A DNA stretch of 64,000 bases from Trichodelitschia bisporula (lineage: Eukaryota; Ascomycota; Dothideomycetes; Phaeotrichales; Phaeotrichaceae): assembly GCA_010356995.1 (NCBI GenBank), contig ML996706.1, forward strand, positions 569,509-633,508, read 5' to 3'. The notes beneath the pieces are model-generated. The model saw nothing but the letters and a program-made list of their open reading frames with translations, searched no databases and had not been told where the DNA came from. Each line of letters begins with the position of its first letter. Positions within the stretch are counted from its first letter, which is position 1. The translations under genes were made by a program, and so were the position numbers. Of this stretch, positions 32,520 to 43,274 are shown piece by piece.

Positions 32520-32795
32520 ATGAACGGCGTCACTATAATCGTCCTGTTCGTCGTCCTGCCGCTGCTCCTGCTCTTCAGTAAGCCGTAGTCTGCCATTCGT
32601 CACCCCATCTCTAACCGCCTAGTCTATCTCGCCCTCTCGTCATGTCTCGGTGACTCACTTCGCCGTAGAGATTCTGTCCGGCCTGCGACTTTTGGCACCA
32701 TATACGCGCGCTCGCTGGCTGCTGGCCAGGGTGGCTGGGAGCAGATTGAGATGCAGGACGTGGTGAATCGGGATGACCACGAGAGGGGCTACTAG
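32520..32795 (+). CDS. Small single-span membrane protein
   Basis: Exons 32520-32577 and 32671-32795 give 60 residues. The 93-bp intron starts GTAAGC and ends GTAGAG; an alternative acceptor four bases earlier would give a different tail that ends sooner. The chosen frame has an N-terminal hydrophobic helix (TIIVLFVVLPLLLLF) and a polar tail, RPATFGTIYARSLAAGQGG then an acidic end with VNRDDHERGY. It is likely a short tail-out or secretory-membrane protein. It is 310 bp from the ELP4 start on the other strand, so the two probably share a promoter. I do not recognise the family. Confidence 0.6.
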
Positions 32796-33649
32796 CACAA
32801 CAATACGCATTGCATAGTTGTATCCCTCCGGAGAGGATCCGGACCGTCATTCCGGGATTCAGGCCGTCGCAGGACACTTGTCATTGGACACATGTCATTG
32901 GGAGCACCCACGGGAAGCTCAGTACCGGATTTTGGCTGGCATACGACCTCATCTCCAGGTGCATGCTACGAGTGCGTGGTGTGGAGTGTTCGCACAGTAT
33001 CGCGACTGCGGGCAGCTCGTCATGCTTTACCGATCCCGTCTCCTGTAAAACAGGGGTTCAGCGTGCAGGAGATCATCTTCAACATCCCACTATGGGACTT
33101 GCCATACATCCTAGGAATTTGGCTGCAACTCCATGGTCCGCTCCTTAGGAAGCTGGCACTCTTGTAATAAGTCTTTGGACACGACCCTCGACGATCTTGG
33201 TGTGGGCAAATGATGTTTCGATGAGAAGATCGATCAGAAAGAGGGTGAAGCCCATGAGTACTTTCCACAGCGGTCAGAAGGTGCTTCACAGACGACATGT
33301 TTTCTCCGTACTGGTCACGCAACAAGCAACAGCAAGGCTTCCGGTCAGGATCCAGCACATCTTTCCTCCAGGTTTTGGACCGCCTTGCCGAAAAGCGTGT
33401 GGAAGCAGCGTCAGACTAGGACGCCGGTAAAAAAGTGTCCAACCAGTCCGAACACCGTTATTACAGTCTCATCGCTGACGGGCTGCTGTCAGCCCTTTTT
33501 ATCCTATGTCGAAGGCATTCGATGTGGAAGGATGCCGTCAGGGGTGCGTTGTGGCGATGCAGTGTGTGGAGCTTGGTGCTGAAATCCGATTGCTACCAGG
33601 CGTTATGCAAGAAAGGGTTGCAACAAACGGCGTGCAACAAACGGCATGC
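32796..33649. other. Gene-free stretch
   Basis: I see no gene or repeat I can support between the small membrane protein and the minisatellite. Confidence 0.45.
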
Positions 33650-33873
33650 AGGATGCTGCCTCGACGCGGTGCTGTGCGGGATGCGACTTTGGGAAAATGG
33701 CGTGGAAGATGCAGCTTCAGCAAAGGGGCACGAAGGATGTGACATCGACAAAGTGCGGTAGGGGATGCGGCGTCGACAAAGTGCAGTAGGGGATGCGGCG
33801 TCGACAAAGTGCAGTGGGGGATGCGACGTCGACTAAGTGCGGTGCGGGATGCGACATCCACAAAATGGCGTGC
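33650..33873 (+). repeat. 28-bp minisatellite, eight units
   Basis: Eight adjacent 28-bp units follow the pattern GGGATGCGRCGTCGACAAAG plus TGCRGTRG. Units 4 to 7 are nearly identical; the first three and the last are diverged. The minus strand reads as a repetitive frame (SRTALSRRRIPH-like), which I take as a by-product. Confidence 0.85.
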
Positions 33874-34035
33874 ATCGCGGCTTCAAAAGGGTGTGGACGC
33901 TGTGCAGTGCCTGCAGGCAGACACCGGAGTCTACGTTGAATGCTGGCGGCTGAGCAAAAGCCTAGTGCTGCATACAATCAGCGACTTGGGGTTCATAAGG
34001 ACGTTTTTCGCAAAACCTTTCGCTGCGGCAGTGGA

Positions 34036-34160
34036 CTGCAGAGTTGGCCGAGTGGTCAACCTGTTCGTCCACTGCTCCGGGGGTTGGGACCAAGAGGTCA
34101 TTGCCGTAGAAACGTAGAAAGAGAGAAGTCCAGGGTTCAATTCCCGGACATGGCCCTCCT
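34036..34160 (+). other. tRNA-like element or tRNA pseudogene
   Basis: An A-box-like TGGCCGAGTGG at about 34044-34054 and a B-box-like GGTTCAATTCC at about 34134-34144 stand about 90 bases apart. The B-box sits in a hairpin (GTCC-A-GGG...CCC-GGAC). No 7-bp acceptor stem pairs across the element, and the T stem has a bulge. So it is not a normal tRNA. It may be a decayed Leu/Ser-type tRNA or the head of a tRNA-derived short element; a T-run (34268-34275) lies about 110 bp downstream. Confidence 0.35.
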
Positions 34161-35782
34161 AACAGGATGTGGTTTCGAAAGACAGAAAAAGGCATTCTCC
34201 ATATAACGGACCCGGGCGAAGCAGTTGGTGGCAATAGACGGGGGTTAACACACCCCATCTACAATATTTTTTTGCTCCTTTATCATTGGTATGGGCTTGT
34301 GGGGTGGCTGTGGATGCTGGTGGAGGCATCATAATGATGCTTTTTGACTTTTGACGCTGGCTTCGTCGCTTTTTCCCACCACCACCACCGCGTTTGTTGA
34401 CGAGCTGATTTCAGTGCCGTATTTGCCAGGCTCGATTCTAGGGGGTGCAGGCCTTTCAGGAGCGAAAAGGGGGTTGCTTTGCGTCCATCTCGGTGGTATG
34501 CAAAATCATCACGGAAACGGGCAGTCCGTTGGAATGGATTAGGATGAGATGGGCTTCCGGAGAGCACCCCGCGAGTCAAAGTACAACATTGCCATCTGGA
34601 CATGTAACTCCCGCAACGTAACTGCTGAACCCCCTGCCTGCAGGACGTTCCTTCTGACAAGCACGTCGGGACGTGACACTTCTCGGGTGGAAAGGTCTTT
34701 CCATTCGCTTGAGGAGCAGTGTCCTGCATCTTTATCTCATCTACGCCGGCGCCTGCGGAATCTCGAAGGTTAGACTCAATCTCGCTAGATTCATGTCCAC
34801 GGCCATCTCAACCCGCACACCTGCAGCAGGCATTCCTATTACCTTGTTTTACACTTGCAACCCGCACCTTCTCGAGACTGGTGTGCCATCTCCATCCCCC
34901 TCCCCCTTTTCGCACCCCCACGCCTACCACTCCCTCGTCCACTACCCTCATCCCCGAATGAATTCCGCAATCCGTACCCACTCCGCCAAGCCACCATCCC
35001 TCCTTACAGTTGCATCCCCACACCCAAATCTTAAGCTCCACACCCAGCATCGACTTCACCCCGATGTACATTTCAAATATGCCAGTCGTCCCGTTCCTAA
35101 CGCTAGTATCCCGGCACTGCCCGGATCCACACGCTAGCGCTGCGCGCGGGTCGGGCCGCGCCGAGATCCGGGGTAGATCCGCGGCTGAGGCGCGTCATCC
35201 CTATTTCCCGCAAATGTCTACCGTAGTTCTCAACTGTGGAGAACAGGAGAGAGCTTTGCTTGATCTACATGTAGCCAAAGGGGAGCATTACACCGCCAAG
35301 ATTTGTGATTGCTCTTTATGCTAGTTCTAGTACTTGTGCGTGGATGTCGTTTGCACAAGCTTTTTGTCCGTCCTACCTCCACATGCCGCTAGATCAGTGG
35401 TGGGAAGGAGCAGTCATACTGTTGGAAGGGACATACCTAGCCGGCGAAGTGGCAGTGGTAGGAGAGGAGGGAACATCGGAGGCTGTGGGCGGACACTGTA
35501 TCTAACACTGTTTCTAACCTATCTAGCTGTTTCCACCAACTTTCCGCGGTTACTTCCCTAGGAGTGGATGCTCTCTCCCAAACCCAGCTGTGGTTGCTCA
35601 TCCCAAGAATCGGAATGTGCCTTCTGATGTAAGAATACTCTTTCCTTTGGCTAGCCCACCCATTGCTACCATGTAGCCACTACGGACTTACGACGTTCAA
35701 CGTTCACTAGAGCTCCGAAGCATCCTGTTCTTCGTCAAAAGGTCTTGCAACATCCTGCATATTTTACCAACAGTCTTATAAA
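34161..35782. other. Gene-free stretch
   Basis: Only short frames without recognisable features. Confidence 0.45.
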
Positions 35783-36627
35783 ATGCTCCATCGTTTAGCA
35801 ACTATGGCGTCAACTGAAGAACTCGGCATGAGGCCGACCGTCTCCGTTAACTCTGATCCCAAATCTGACACGCCGCCGACAACGGAGCCCTGGAAGAAAA
35901 TTTTGCTGGATTTGCCATGCGAAATACGCCTTCGCATCTATTCATTCCTCACCCTGACTATGCCCTCGTCCCTCCGTATACAGGCTTTCACCATGCCCTA
36001 CCTCTTCCTCTGCGCCAGGACGGAGAGTTGTGCCACCCGGTTATACTCCGAGTCAACAGGCAGATCTACTATGAAGCGATGGAGATTTTCTACTCCAGGA
36101 CCTTCTATGAAATGCATATTCAAGATGGCTGGATTGGCCTTTGCGGCAGGTTATACGGTCCTTTTGTCTGTCCTGATGACCCGTTTACGAAACTCGCCTG
36201 GATCACGCGTCTTCAACTGACGATGGTTTTGGGAAGATGCTTGGCTTGCCCAAAGTTTGTGCGGGCGGCTCTTGGAAAAAATTTCAGTTCTCTCTCGGCC
36301 GGCACGTGTAAACTCTGGGACGTGGACATATGCATCTACGTCCAGTTGCCTGGTGGGGTGCCGAGTCGGAATACCGGGGACCGCCAGTTGGAGACCTGGA
36401 ATGTCGAGCTGGCCCCCCTCAGACAGCTTAAAGGCGTGTCAGTGGGTGATGCGTTCGTCCAGATCGACCCGACAGAAATCAGAATGATACAGCGGCCTGA
36501 TCAATTGGGCCTTGTCGTTAGGTGGATGGATGGGCTTGGCGACCATCTCAAAGACATTGTTCGTGAAATCGAGTGCGGGAATGGCGAGTCCGAGGGAGTA
36601 TCTGATCCGACGGTGGACAGCGGATGA
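35783..36627 (+). pseudogene. 2EXR-type gene with a frameshift
   Basis: The first frame (start at 35783, or 35804 for MASTEELG) reads ILLDLPCEIRLRIYSF, the 2EXR start. From about 35947 the conserved sequence moves to the next frame: PHPDYALVPPYTGFHHALPL, then ILRVNRQIYYEAMEIFYSRT, and on to a stop at 36625. No intron of reasonable size can join the two, since conservation is continuous through the shift. A missing base near 35945-35955 (or an assembly error) is the simplest cause. The rest, about 220 codons, is undamaged, so if real the event is young. Typical 2EXR proteins of this type have 250-300 residues, which fits the total. Confidence 0.65.
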
Positions 36628-37688
36628 GTGGCTCGACGGCAGCAGGGAGCGTGTTTCATTTTGCATCGTACTGAGAATCATAGGGGGCGTCTTATCGTTT
36701 TTCTTTTGGTCCGAGATGGTTTCGGGAAATGGTTATGCTCTGTCCGATGGAGCTGCATCTGAGTCGTGCGGTGTTTGCTTCAGCAATTGGATATTCTTGT
36801 CCCCTTGCTTTGGTCAAAGCTTGCGAGTAGGACGGAGAGATTTGTCTCCATCCCACTATGTATCTTGCTTACCTTGGCCTTCGGGCCAGTCGTCTGGTGG
36901 GCGCGTAGGCGTTAAACGACCTTCATGGGTACATGGTCAGGTTCACTCGAGAGCGGCATCCGTCGAGAGCAGGTCGTCAAGAAACGCTGCTTGCCGCTAA
37001 GCGCCCTACACTTTTAGTCGTTATGAGTCCCTAGCGAAGGAGAATCACTACAGAGGGCCATAGGTCGGAGAGTACCGCAGTACGTAGTATGGATGAAGAT
37101 GAGGTTGGCTTGGATTACGGCTTGTGAAGTTGGTCCTTGGTCCATGGGTTACTCAATAAAGTCGTAGCCGCTCCGACCTGCAAAGACGTTAGGCAGGGAG
37201 GCCACGACTTGTTCGACCGGCCCTTGGTCCATGGGAAGTTAGTTCGCCACCCAACAACTCCTAAAGTCCTGACCACCTCCGTCACCAAAGATGGCCTAGT
37301 TGGACAGCTATGACTTCCTGCGCCCGGCCTTTACACGTATGGTGGAAACCCAACCTCATTAATCCCCCCTTCGACCAACATATGCAGTACGTCAGTCGAC
37401 GGCTACATAATTCCCCATATGCAGCATCCCAGCGCACAAGGCAGGCAACAGTCCTATCAACGCCAATCAGACGTCATCACAGCGCAGGATTCACGTTGGA
37501 ACGTCGAACGCGCAAAGGCTGTGCCCCAACACCACTTCCCCATCCTCTGACTCGTCAGCTAACCAAGCAGCATCTCGCCTTTCGCACTCAAAAGCCGGCT
37601 GATTCCCTGGAAAGATCTAGTTCTAGCATCAGTTCTCACTTCCACAGACTCCATAGTTGTATTCCCGAATCACAGTGGCTGTTTCACG
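36628..37688. other. Intergenic
   Basis: I see no supported gene. An imperfect direct repeat around the phrase CTTGGTCCATGG occurs at 37135-37150 and 37223-37238. Confidence 0.45.
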
Positions 37689-38399
37689 ATGTCATTCCTC
37701 TTTTGCACGGCGTCTACTCTGAGTGATGCGCAGAGTGCAGATGTAAGCCTTACCCCACAATACGGATGGCCCTTCACTCTGAGCGCCTCGCTGACAATAC
37801 AGCTCGTCAACGAGCTAGTGCGAGAGTCCAATAGGTGTTCATATGGCCTGTGGTTCGTCCTCGCTCTGGACCCGATGAAAGCCTACGACCAGCATCAAGA
37901 CAGTATCAAGATCTCTCCCGCCTGTCATACCTCTCCTGCCATATGTCAGAATTTCCCTCTCAGTCCTGTAGACCTTCAGAACAACTCATTCCGAGGCTAC
38001 ACTCTCGAGCAACTGAAAGAGGTGTGTAGGGATCTCCAGGTAAAGCAGGGGAAACGAGATGGGCCTTGGTTGCCTGATCACTTTATCGTGCTGGACGATC
38101 GAAGTGCGAGGGATAAGTCCGCGCTCATTGTCAAGCACAGCTGGGCGCCACCTGACGAGCCACTGGAAGAAAGCTTTCAGCCTTGGACTTATACGCGCAC
38201 CATCTTCCGCCATGTTGGCTTCATTGCGACGCTGTATGAAGTGGCTGGTGGTTCTGGCTGGGATGAAATGGAGGACGGACGAGGGAAGTACACCGACGAG
38301 CACGGCATTGTGCAAATTCCCGAATGGGACCGTGACCCGAGTACCTTCCCTGATTTGCCGGAGGAGCTGTGGGCGCCTTGGGGTGATGAGAGGCGTTAA
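37689..38399 (+). CDS. Hypothetical protein, DUF6924-like
   Basis: A single exon of 236 codons from ATG 37689. The stretch YTLEQLKEVCRDLQ followed by DHFIVLDDRSARDKSALIV resembles fungal proteins given the DUF6924 label, in which a VLDxRSxxD motif precedes a strand. The N-terminal 70 residues are poorly conserved in appearance, and the start may lie further in. The C-terminus is acidic and tryptophan-rich (LPEELWAPWGDERR). No signal peptide or membrane span. The function of the family is unknown. The 3' end and flank are duplicated just downstream. Confidence 0.55.
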   Translation: MSFLFCTASTLSDAQSADVSLTPQYGWPFTLSASLTIQLVNELVRESNRCSYGLWFVLALDPMKAYDQHQDSIKISPACHTSPAICQNFPLSPVDLQNNSFRGYTLEQLKEVCRDLQVKQGKRDGPWLPDHFIVLDDRSARDKSALIVKHSWAPPDEPLEESFQPWTYTRTIFRHVGFIATLYEVAGGSGWDEMEDGRGKYTDEHGIVQIPEWDRDPSTFPDLPEELWAPWGDERR

Positions 38400-38870
38400 G
38401 AGGAAGGGAAGGCAAATATCTGATACGTCAACTGGTCTGTCCGCTATCATGTTTCCAAATTGTTATCGCTGAGCATTCTCTTTGAGAAAGGCAATGGAAC
38501 CTTGAATTCTAGCAACCCGCAATCGATCCTAAAGTCTTTCCGGTGCAAATCGCAACGCGCTGAAGGAGCGGAATCTTGAATTTTAGCAGCCCGCAATCGA
38601 CCCTTTAGTCTTCCCGGTGCAAATCACAACGAGCCAAATTGAACGGAACGCCCAGGGAGCTGTGGGAGCCTCGGGGTGAAAAAAGGCATTAAGAGGAAGA
38701 AGGGAAGGCAAAACTTTGACACACCAACTGGTATGTCCCCATCATCTTTTCAAATCGTTATCGCTGAGCATTCTCTTTGCGAAAGGCAATGGAATCTTGA
38801 ATTCTAGAACTAGCAACCCGCAATCGATCCTACAATCTTCCCGCTGCAAATCACAACGCATCAAAAGAGC
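38364..38870 (+). repeat. Tandem duplication of the gene's 3' end, period 293 bp
   Basis: The segment beginning GAGCTGTGGG at 38364 recurs at 38657. It includes the last codons of the gene at 37689 (the copy reads ELWEPRGEKRH-stop) and about 200 bp of 3' flank with AGCATTCTCTTTG and CAACCCGCAATCGATCCT. A third partial copy of the CCGCAATCGA segment lies at about 38587. Confidence 0.8.
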
Positions 38871-38967
38871 GGAACGCCTAGGGAAGCGCCACTTCGCCTG
38901 AGCTAAAAGTCAAAGACAAAGACACGAAGCAAAGCAAAGCAAAGCCCCAAGTTTCCTCCGCAGGTTA

Positions 38968-39655
38968 CTATGAGCTATCCTCCATCGCATAAGCGTCCCA
39001 TGTGACAACAGGGTCCCCGGTAGCCCACTGGCCTCCTTTGGTGTCCTTGTTTCTCGAGCCATAGCAGCTGGCTTTGGCATTATCGAACTGAGCGAAAGAC
39101 TGCTTGCATACAACCGTACTGGGTATCAACAGGGCAGAACCAAGGTTCGTAATGGTAACTTGGGACATTAGCCTGTTCATCAAGCAATCGGCGAGAAGAC
39201 GACTCACAGACTACACTGCCGACCCTTCCGTTGGTAAGCTTCACGCGCGGCGTGGTAAAGTCCCCTTCAATCCCATACTGCACAGCAGTGCTGAACCCAT
39301 GACCCTGGACCAAGCGAAGCGGGCTGCCGAGTGGATCCTGCATTCTGCTTTCGCAGAATCGGGTAACGGCGTCGGTGAACCCCATGAAGGCGGGATCTGA
39401 GTTTCTGAGTGGAACCCATTGCCAGGTTTTTTTGTCGCTTGCTCCGCACGTCCTGATACAGTTTTTGCAACTGCTACGCTTCTCGAGGGCGCTGGGGTCG
39501 ACTTGGAAGATTGTGGAGGTGACGTTTCCTACCGTCCAAGATTGTACCATGGTGGTCGATCTTGGGAGGTTGGGGTGCCGATGTACATCGGTGGACACGG
39601 CGAGGCTGAAGGCCACGCTGGCAAAGGCAAGGAGGCCAAGAGCAGGAAACTTCAT
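38968..39655 (-). CDS. Small secreted cysteine-containing protein
   Basis: The first exon starts at ATG 39655 with a signal peptide (MKFPALGLLAFASVAFSLA), then SSCKNCIRTCGASDKKTWQW, an FCE and a conserved-looking core. Coding resumes at about 39118 with VVCKQSFAQFDNAKASCYG and runs to a stop at 38968. An intron lies between about 39207 and 39119: GTGAGT is present, and CCCAG, with GCTAATG inside, but this pair gives the wrong frame, so the exact junction is unresolved. The mature protein would have about 190 residues and an even number of cysteines. Size, signal and Cys content fit an effector-like or cell-wall secreted protein. No known domain recognised. Confidence 0.55.
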
Positions 39656-40580
39656 GATGTGTGGATGGATTGAAATTGAATGGGATGTGAAGGTGGATGT
39701 ATGAATGGATGCCTCTTTGCCGCTGCTGTCGAAAGGTGAGAGGTCTGCATTGGTGCTTTATAGCTGCTCACTTTACTGATCGGTTGCCTCCAGTTCATCA
39801 AGCTCGTCTTCCATCAGCTAGATGTCCAAAAAAAACCAATACCAACACGAGTGGGATGATGTTCGTAACCAACACGGTTTCAGGATCTCGAACTTGTTGG
39901 CATCAAGTGATGCCGCGATAATGGTCTCTAGTTCTACTGCGCCCATCGAGGCCAGCATCTGGTATAGAGGCATTTTCTGCCGGTATTCTAGACATCCGAA
40001 GGTAACTCAGGATTATGTTGGCCGCCAACACGGTTTCAGGATCTTGAACTGCTGGCATCAAGTGAAGCTGCGATAATAGTCTCCATTGCGCCCATCAAAG
40101 CCAGCATCTGGTATGGATGCATTGTCTGCCGGTGTTCTAGATATTCGAAGGCAACCCAGTGGCTCAGTCCCAAGTCTTCCCTTTTTAGGAATAACTCATG
40201 ATCCCGCAGGTGCAGAAAGGGCATCAGCAGGAATGCGGCGCTCGAACGACGTTCTGCTCCATAAACCAACAAGCATAACACTACGATATCCATCGCAGAA
40301 GGATTTACCGTGAGTACGATATTCATCGGAGAAGGATTTTACCGTGAGAGAACCGAAGGCTGTGTAAGTATCCAAGGGCGAAGAGGTTGGTGCCGAAGAT
40401 GTTGGTAGCACGAGGATGTTGGACGGAGAGCATTGGAGGAATTGACACGTTGGAATTGGTCCTTTGGGTGCGAGGATATTGACGATAGCCTTCTAAATCT
40501 ACTGTGCCTGGTGAGAAAGTGGATATATAATGCTGTTCAATGAGCCCTCCAGAAGTCAGTATCAGTTCACGTAGCCCAAA
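39656..40580. other. Intergenic with a local direct repeat
   Basis: No gene seen. The phrase AACACGGTTTCAGGATCT recurs at 39873 and 40028, together with TGGCATCAAGTGA and TCTGCCGGT..TTCTAGA, giving two imperfect copies of about 130-150 bp, at roughly 39860-39995 and 40015-40145. Confidence 0.5.
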
Positions 40581-41398
40581 ATGCAGGTTTTCATCCTTAT
40601 TCAGTTGTTGCTGGCAGGCGCCTCTTGCCTTGTCATACCCTCTTTCAAAGCTCTTCTTCCATCAGCCTTCAAGCGGAATGGAGACTCAGCCTTGTCTATT
40701 TCCCCCAAGCAAACCGACAACGAAACACATCTCATCTCTCGTGCCAACACTCCAGACGGCTCGGACGCAAAACCTTTTCACATGCAATGGACAGTCAATC
40801 GCAACATTCTCCCCATTACAGAGGCGAATTGCTACGCATTACTTTGTCTCGGCGTCCCACAAGCCTTCCAATATGATAGCGTCAACGCTACACAAGATAC
40901 GCGAAGGAGAGAATGTGGGGCGTTGCCTTCCCCGTTTGGCAACTCTGCGTCGGAACGAGTAGCTCAACAGGTTTCCAAACCTTCGGACCATCCGGATTAC
41001 GTCAGTGCGGAGGAGATTCCATTTGCTAGCACACATCAAGGAGGAAACGGAGCCATTGTCTTTCCTGTACCCATTGGTGCACAGCGTGGTGAGTTCTTCT
41101 ACTGGAGTCGTTTGGGACGAGTTAACACTGTCCAGCACAAGGGGGGCAGCTGGGTGATTTTGTGCAACACTCGAACATGGGACAGGGCGATCATTACACA
41201 AATAGCTTCGTACAAGGCGAAATACCATTGGGGAAATGGTGCACAGCTTATATGGCGGGGGATAGGTCAAAGTGCCCGGAGAAACCGGAGGAGGGTGACG
41301 ATTTCCCTGAGGGGTACGCATACCGCAGGAATCAACTGAACCCGAAGAAGTACGAATTCATGGGTGAGGGCAAGAAGTGGACAAAGCCGGCGTATTAG
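40581..41398 (+). CDS. Secreted NucA/NucB-like deoxyribonuclease
   Basis: Exons 40581-41120 and 41186-41398 give 250 residues. The 65-bp intron begins GTTAAC and ends GACAG; it joins FYWSRLGR to GDHYTNSFVQ, the order known in the family. The N-terminus MQVFILIQLLLAGASC is a signal peptide, followed by a pro-like region. The core AEEIPFASTHQGGNGA matches the NucA/NucB block, usually C-D-E-Y-P-x-A-S/T-x-x-G-G. Here the Cys and Asp of C-D-E are Ala and Glu. Family members are extracellular non-specific DNases. The changed acid may weaken activity. The C-terminal part (GKWCTAYMAGDRSKCP) adds a Cys pair. If this intron is not used, the gene carries a frameshift instead. Confidence 0.65.
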
Positions 41399-43170
41399 TG
41401 ATGACAGCCGATGGGAAATTTAGGGTAGAGGACTTACGCGCTCGAGGGCCATCACCAGCTACCTGATACTGAGAGATGGGCAAGGCTGATGGAATACTAC
41501 CACACTTTCGTTAGCAAGAATCCAAAACTTCGGTCTCTTGAACACAAATGTAAGCGAGTCGTGTCCGTGCCTCTGGCCGTAAAACTTGGTGTTGATATGC
41601 GAGACCACCTTGCAAATCTAAAGGCCAAAAGCGTCTCTTTTGCTCTAGACACATCCAAGAAAGATAGTGAGCGGAAATATGCCATGCATGCTAAGCAGGA
41701 CGTGCCCGCAAGACTTTTGACTGACGTGACTTACCTCAGTGATATAAATTAGCCTTCACAGCACCGACCAATGTGCCAGCCGTCTAGCCGCAGGAGCTCA
41801 ACAGCCACTGACAGCATCGCTTCCGTACTAACAATCTCTGCCCTGCGCTCGCTCATTTCCGCCTAGAGCACCTCCGCCCTCCCTTCCTTACCTTCAGAAT
41901 CGGCACCCAGCGCCTCGCCGCTCATCTCCGCAAATTGCCGCCACAGCACCGCGCACACCGCGCTTAGAATCGGCGAGCGCCTCCCTAGCCGCCGCCGTAG
42001 GGCTGCGAAATGAACGTTCTCCGCGGTCGGGCCGGTCGTTCAAGGTACGTGCCCTACCAGGATTGGGCGGGGAATGCGGAGGTTAGGAAAATCAGTGGAA
42101 TGACGGCACGCACTATGGCAAAATTAGGTGGCGAGCGTGGCCTTAAGAGGCGTGATATGGGACGGGTTGAAGTGGAGAGGCGGAAATGAGGCGCCTGGCG
42201 AACTGGTATGGCGTCCGTAGGGGCATGCTGAACTGATTCCGCCTCCTGATATAGGTCCGGTCAAGAGCGGGACCTTGCCGATATGTGCCCCCGGTCGCAA
42301 TATCGGGCCGAAGCCATCGTCTTCGCCTCTGAGGCTTTGACCCGTTCGTGCCGTGCACACGAAATGAGCGCAATATATGGCGATCATGCAGGGCACAGGC
42401 GTCAAAAAACTGGTCGAACGAGCAGCGGCGAGGACGAAAGAAAACAGAAGAGCGGAAAGTCAATGATCTCCGTTGGCATGAAAGCTGGTGAGATTGACTT
42501 GCGGATTCGGACACGGAACGGGCAATTCTCATCTTGGTCCCCTGTGGAGATCAGGTACGCGGACGGGGGGACATCGTCATCCAGGCTCGATTTAGTGCTC
42601 GAAGAGTCCTGGACCTGGATGTGTGCATCTTAATAATCTCCCGACAGCTTGATATGCTGGTTGTTTACGGGTCTGACCTGGAAATGTTGGAGTGGGCACG
42701 GTCGATGACCGACGATATGCGGTTGCATATCATGGAAACCCCCGCCGGCCATTTGATCCTTCAGTAGCGCTCTCGTCTGTATACGATTCACGGTCGAGTG
42801 AGTGCCTGGATCCTGGATTGAAACTGCTATATCAAGTGCCTGAGATGGGTAACCTGGTTCGGAAGAGATGACGGTAAGAGGCCCTAATGGGCATTGTCTC
42901 TTCGCAAGTCGCATTTTACGGACTCGCCTTCTTGGACAATTCAATGCTGGGCACAAGTACTATGCGATCGACCCAATTTTGAGGAATGGTGGTGAAGGAG
43001 CGGCGCGGTCCTCCAAGATTATGCATTTGACCTGCTCGATGAAGTTAGCCTTCTGCAGTCGACAATTGCATATAATGGCTCCCCATCTCATCTCCTTCCA
43101 TCGCATATCACTGGTGGCAAAAATCATGTCAGGCGTCTTCAAATGCGTCGGACAAAAAGGCAAAAGGAAT
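41399..43170. other. Gene-free stretch
   Basis: Short frames only, none with family features. Confidence 0.5.
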
Positions 43171-43274
43171 CGACAACGGCAGGATTCGAACCTACGCTCC
43201 CGAAGGAACTGCCTTACTAACCCAAGATGATGGCGTATAGCAGGGCAGCGCGTTAACCACTCCGCCACGTTGCC
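43171..43274 (-). tRNA. tRNA-Ser: tRNA-Ser(GCU) with 23-nt intron
   Basis: On the minus strand GGCAACG pairs with CGTTGTC (one G-U), discriminator G. The D arm GGCGGAGTGGTTAACGC, the long class II variable arm TTCCTTCGGGAGC and the T arm GTAGGTTCGAATCCTGC are intact. The anticodon stem CTGCC/GGCAG holds the loop C-T-GCT-A, then the intron (43237-43215), then A. The mature molecule is 81 nt and decodes AGC/AGU serine codons. It stands alone in a gene-poor region. Confidence 0.95.

Noticed and set aside
33650-33873. Possible CRISPR array
   Set aside because: The 28-bp units are contiguous without spacers and the genome is eukaryotic.
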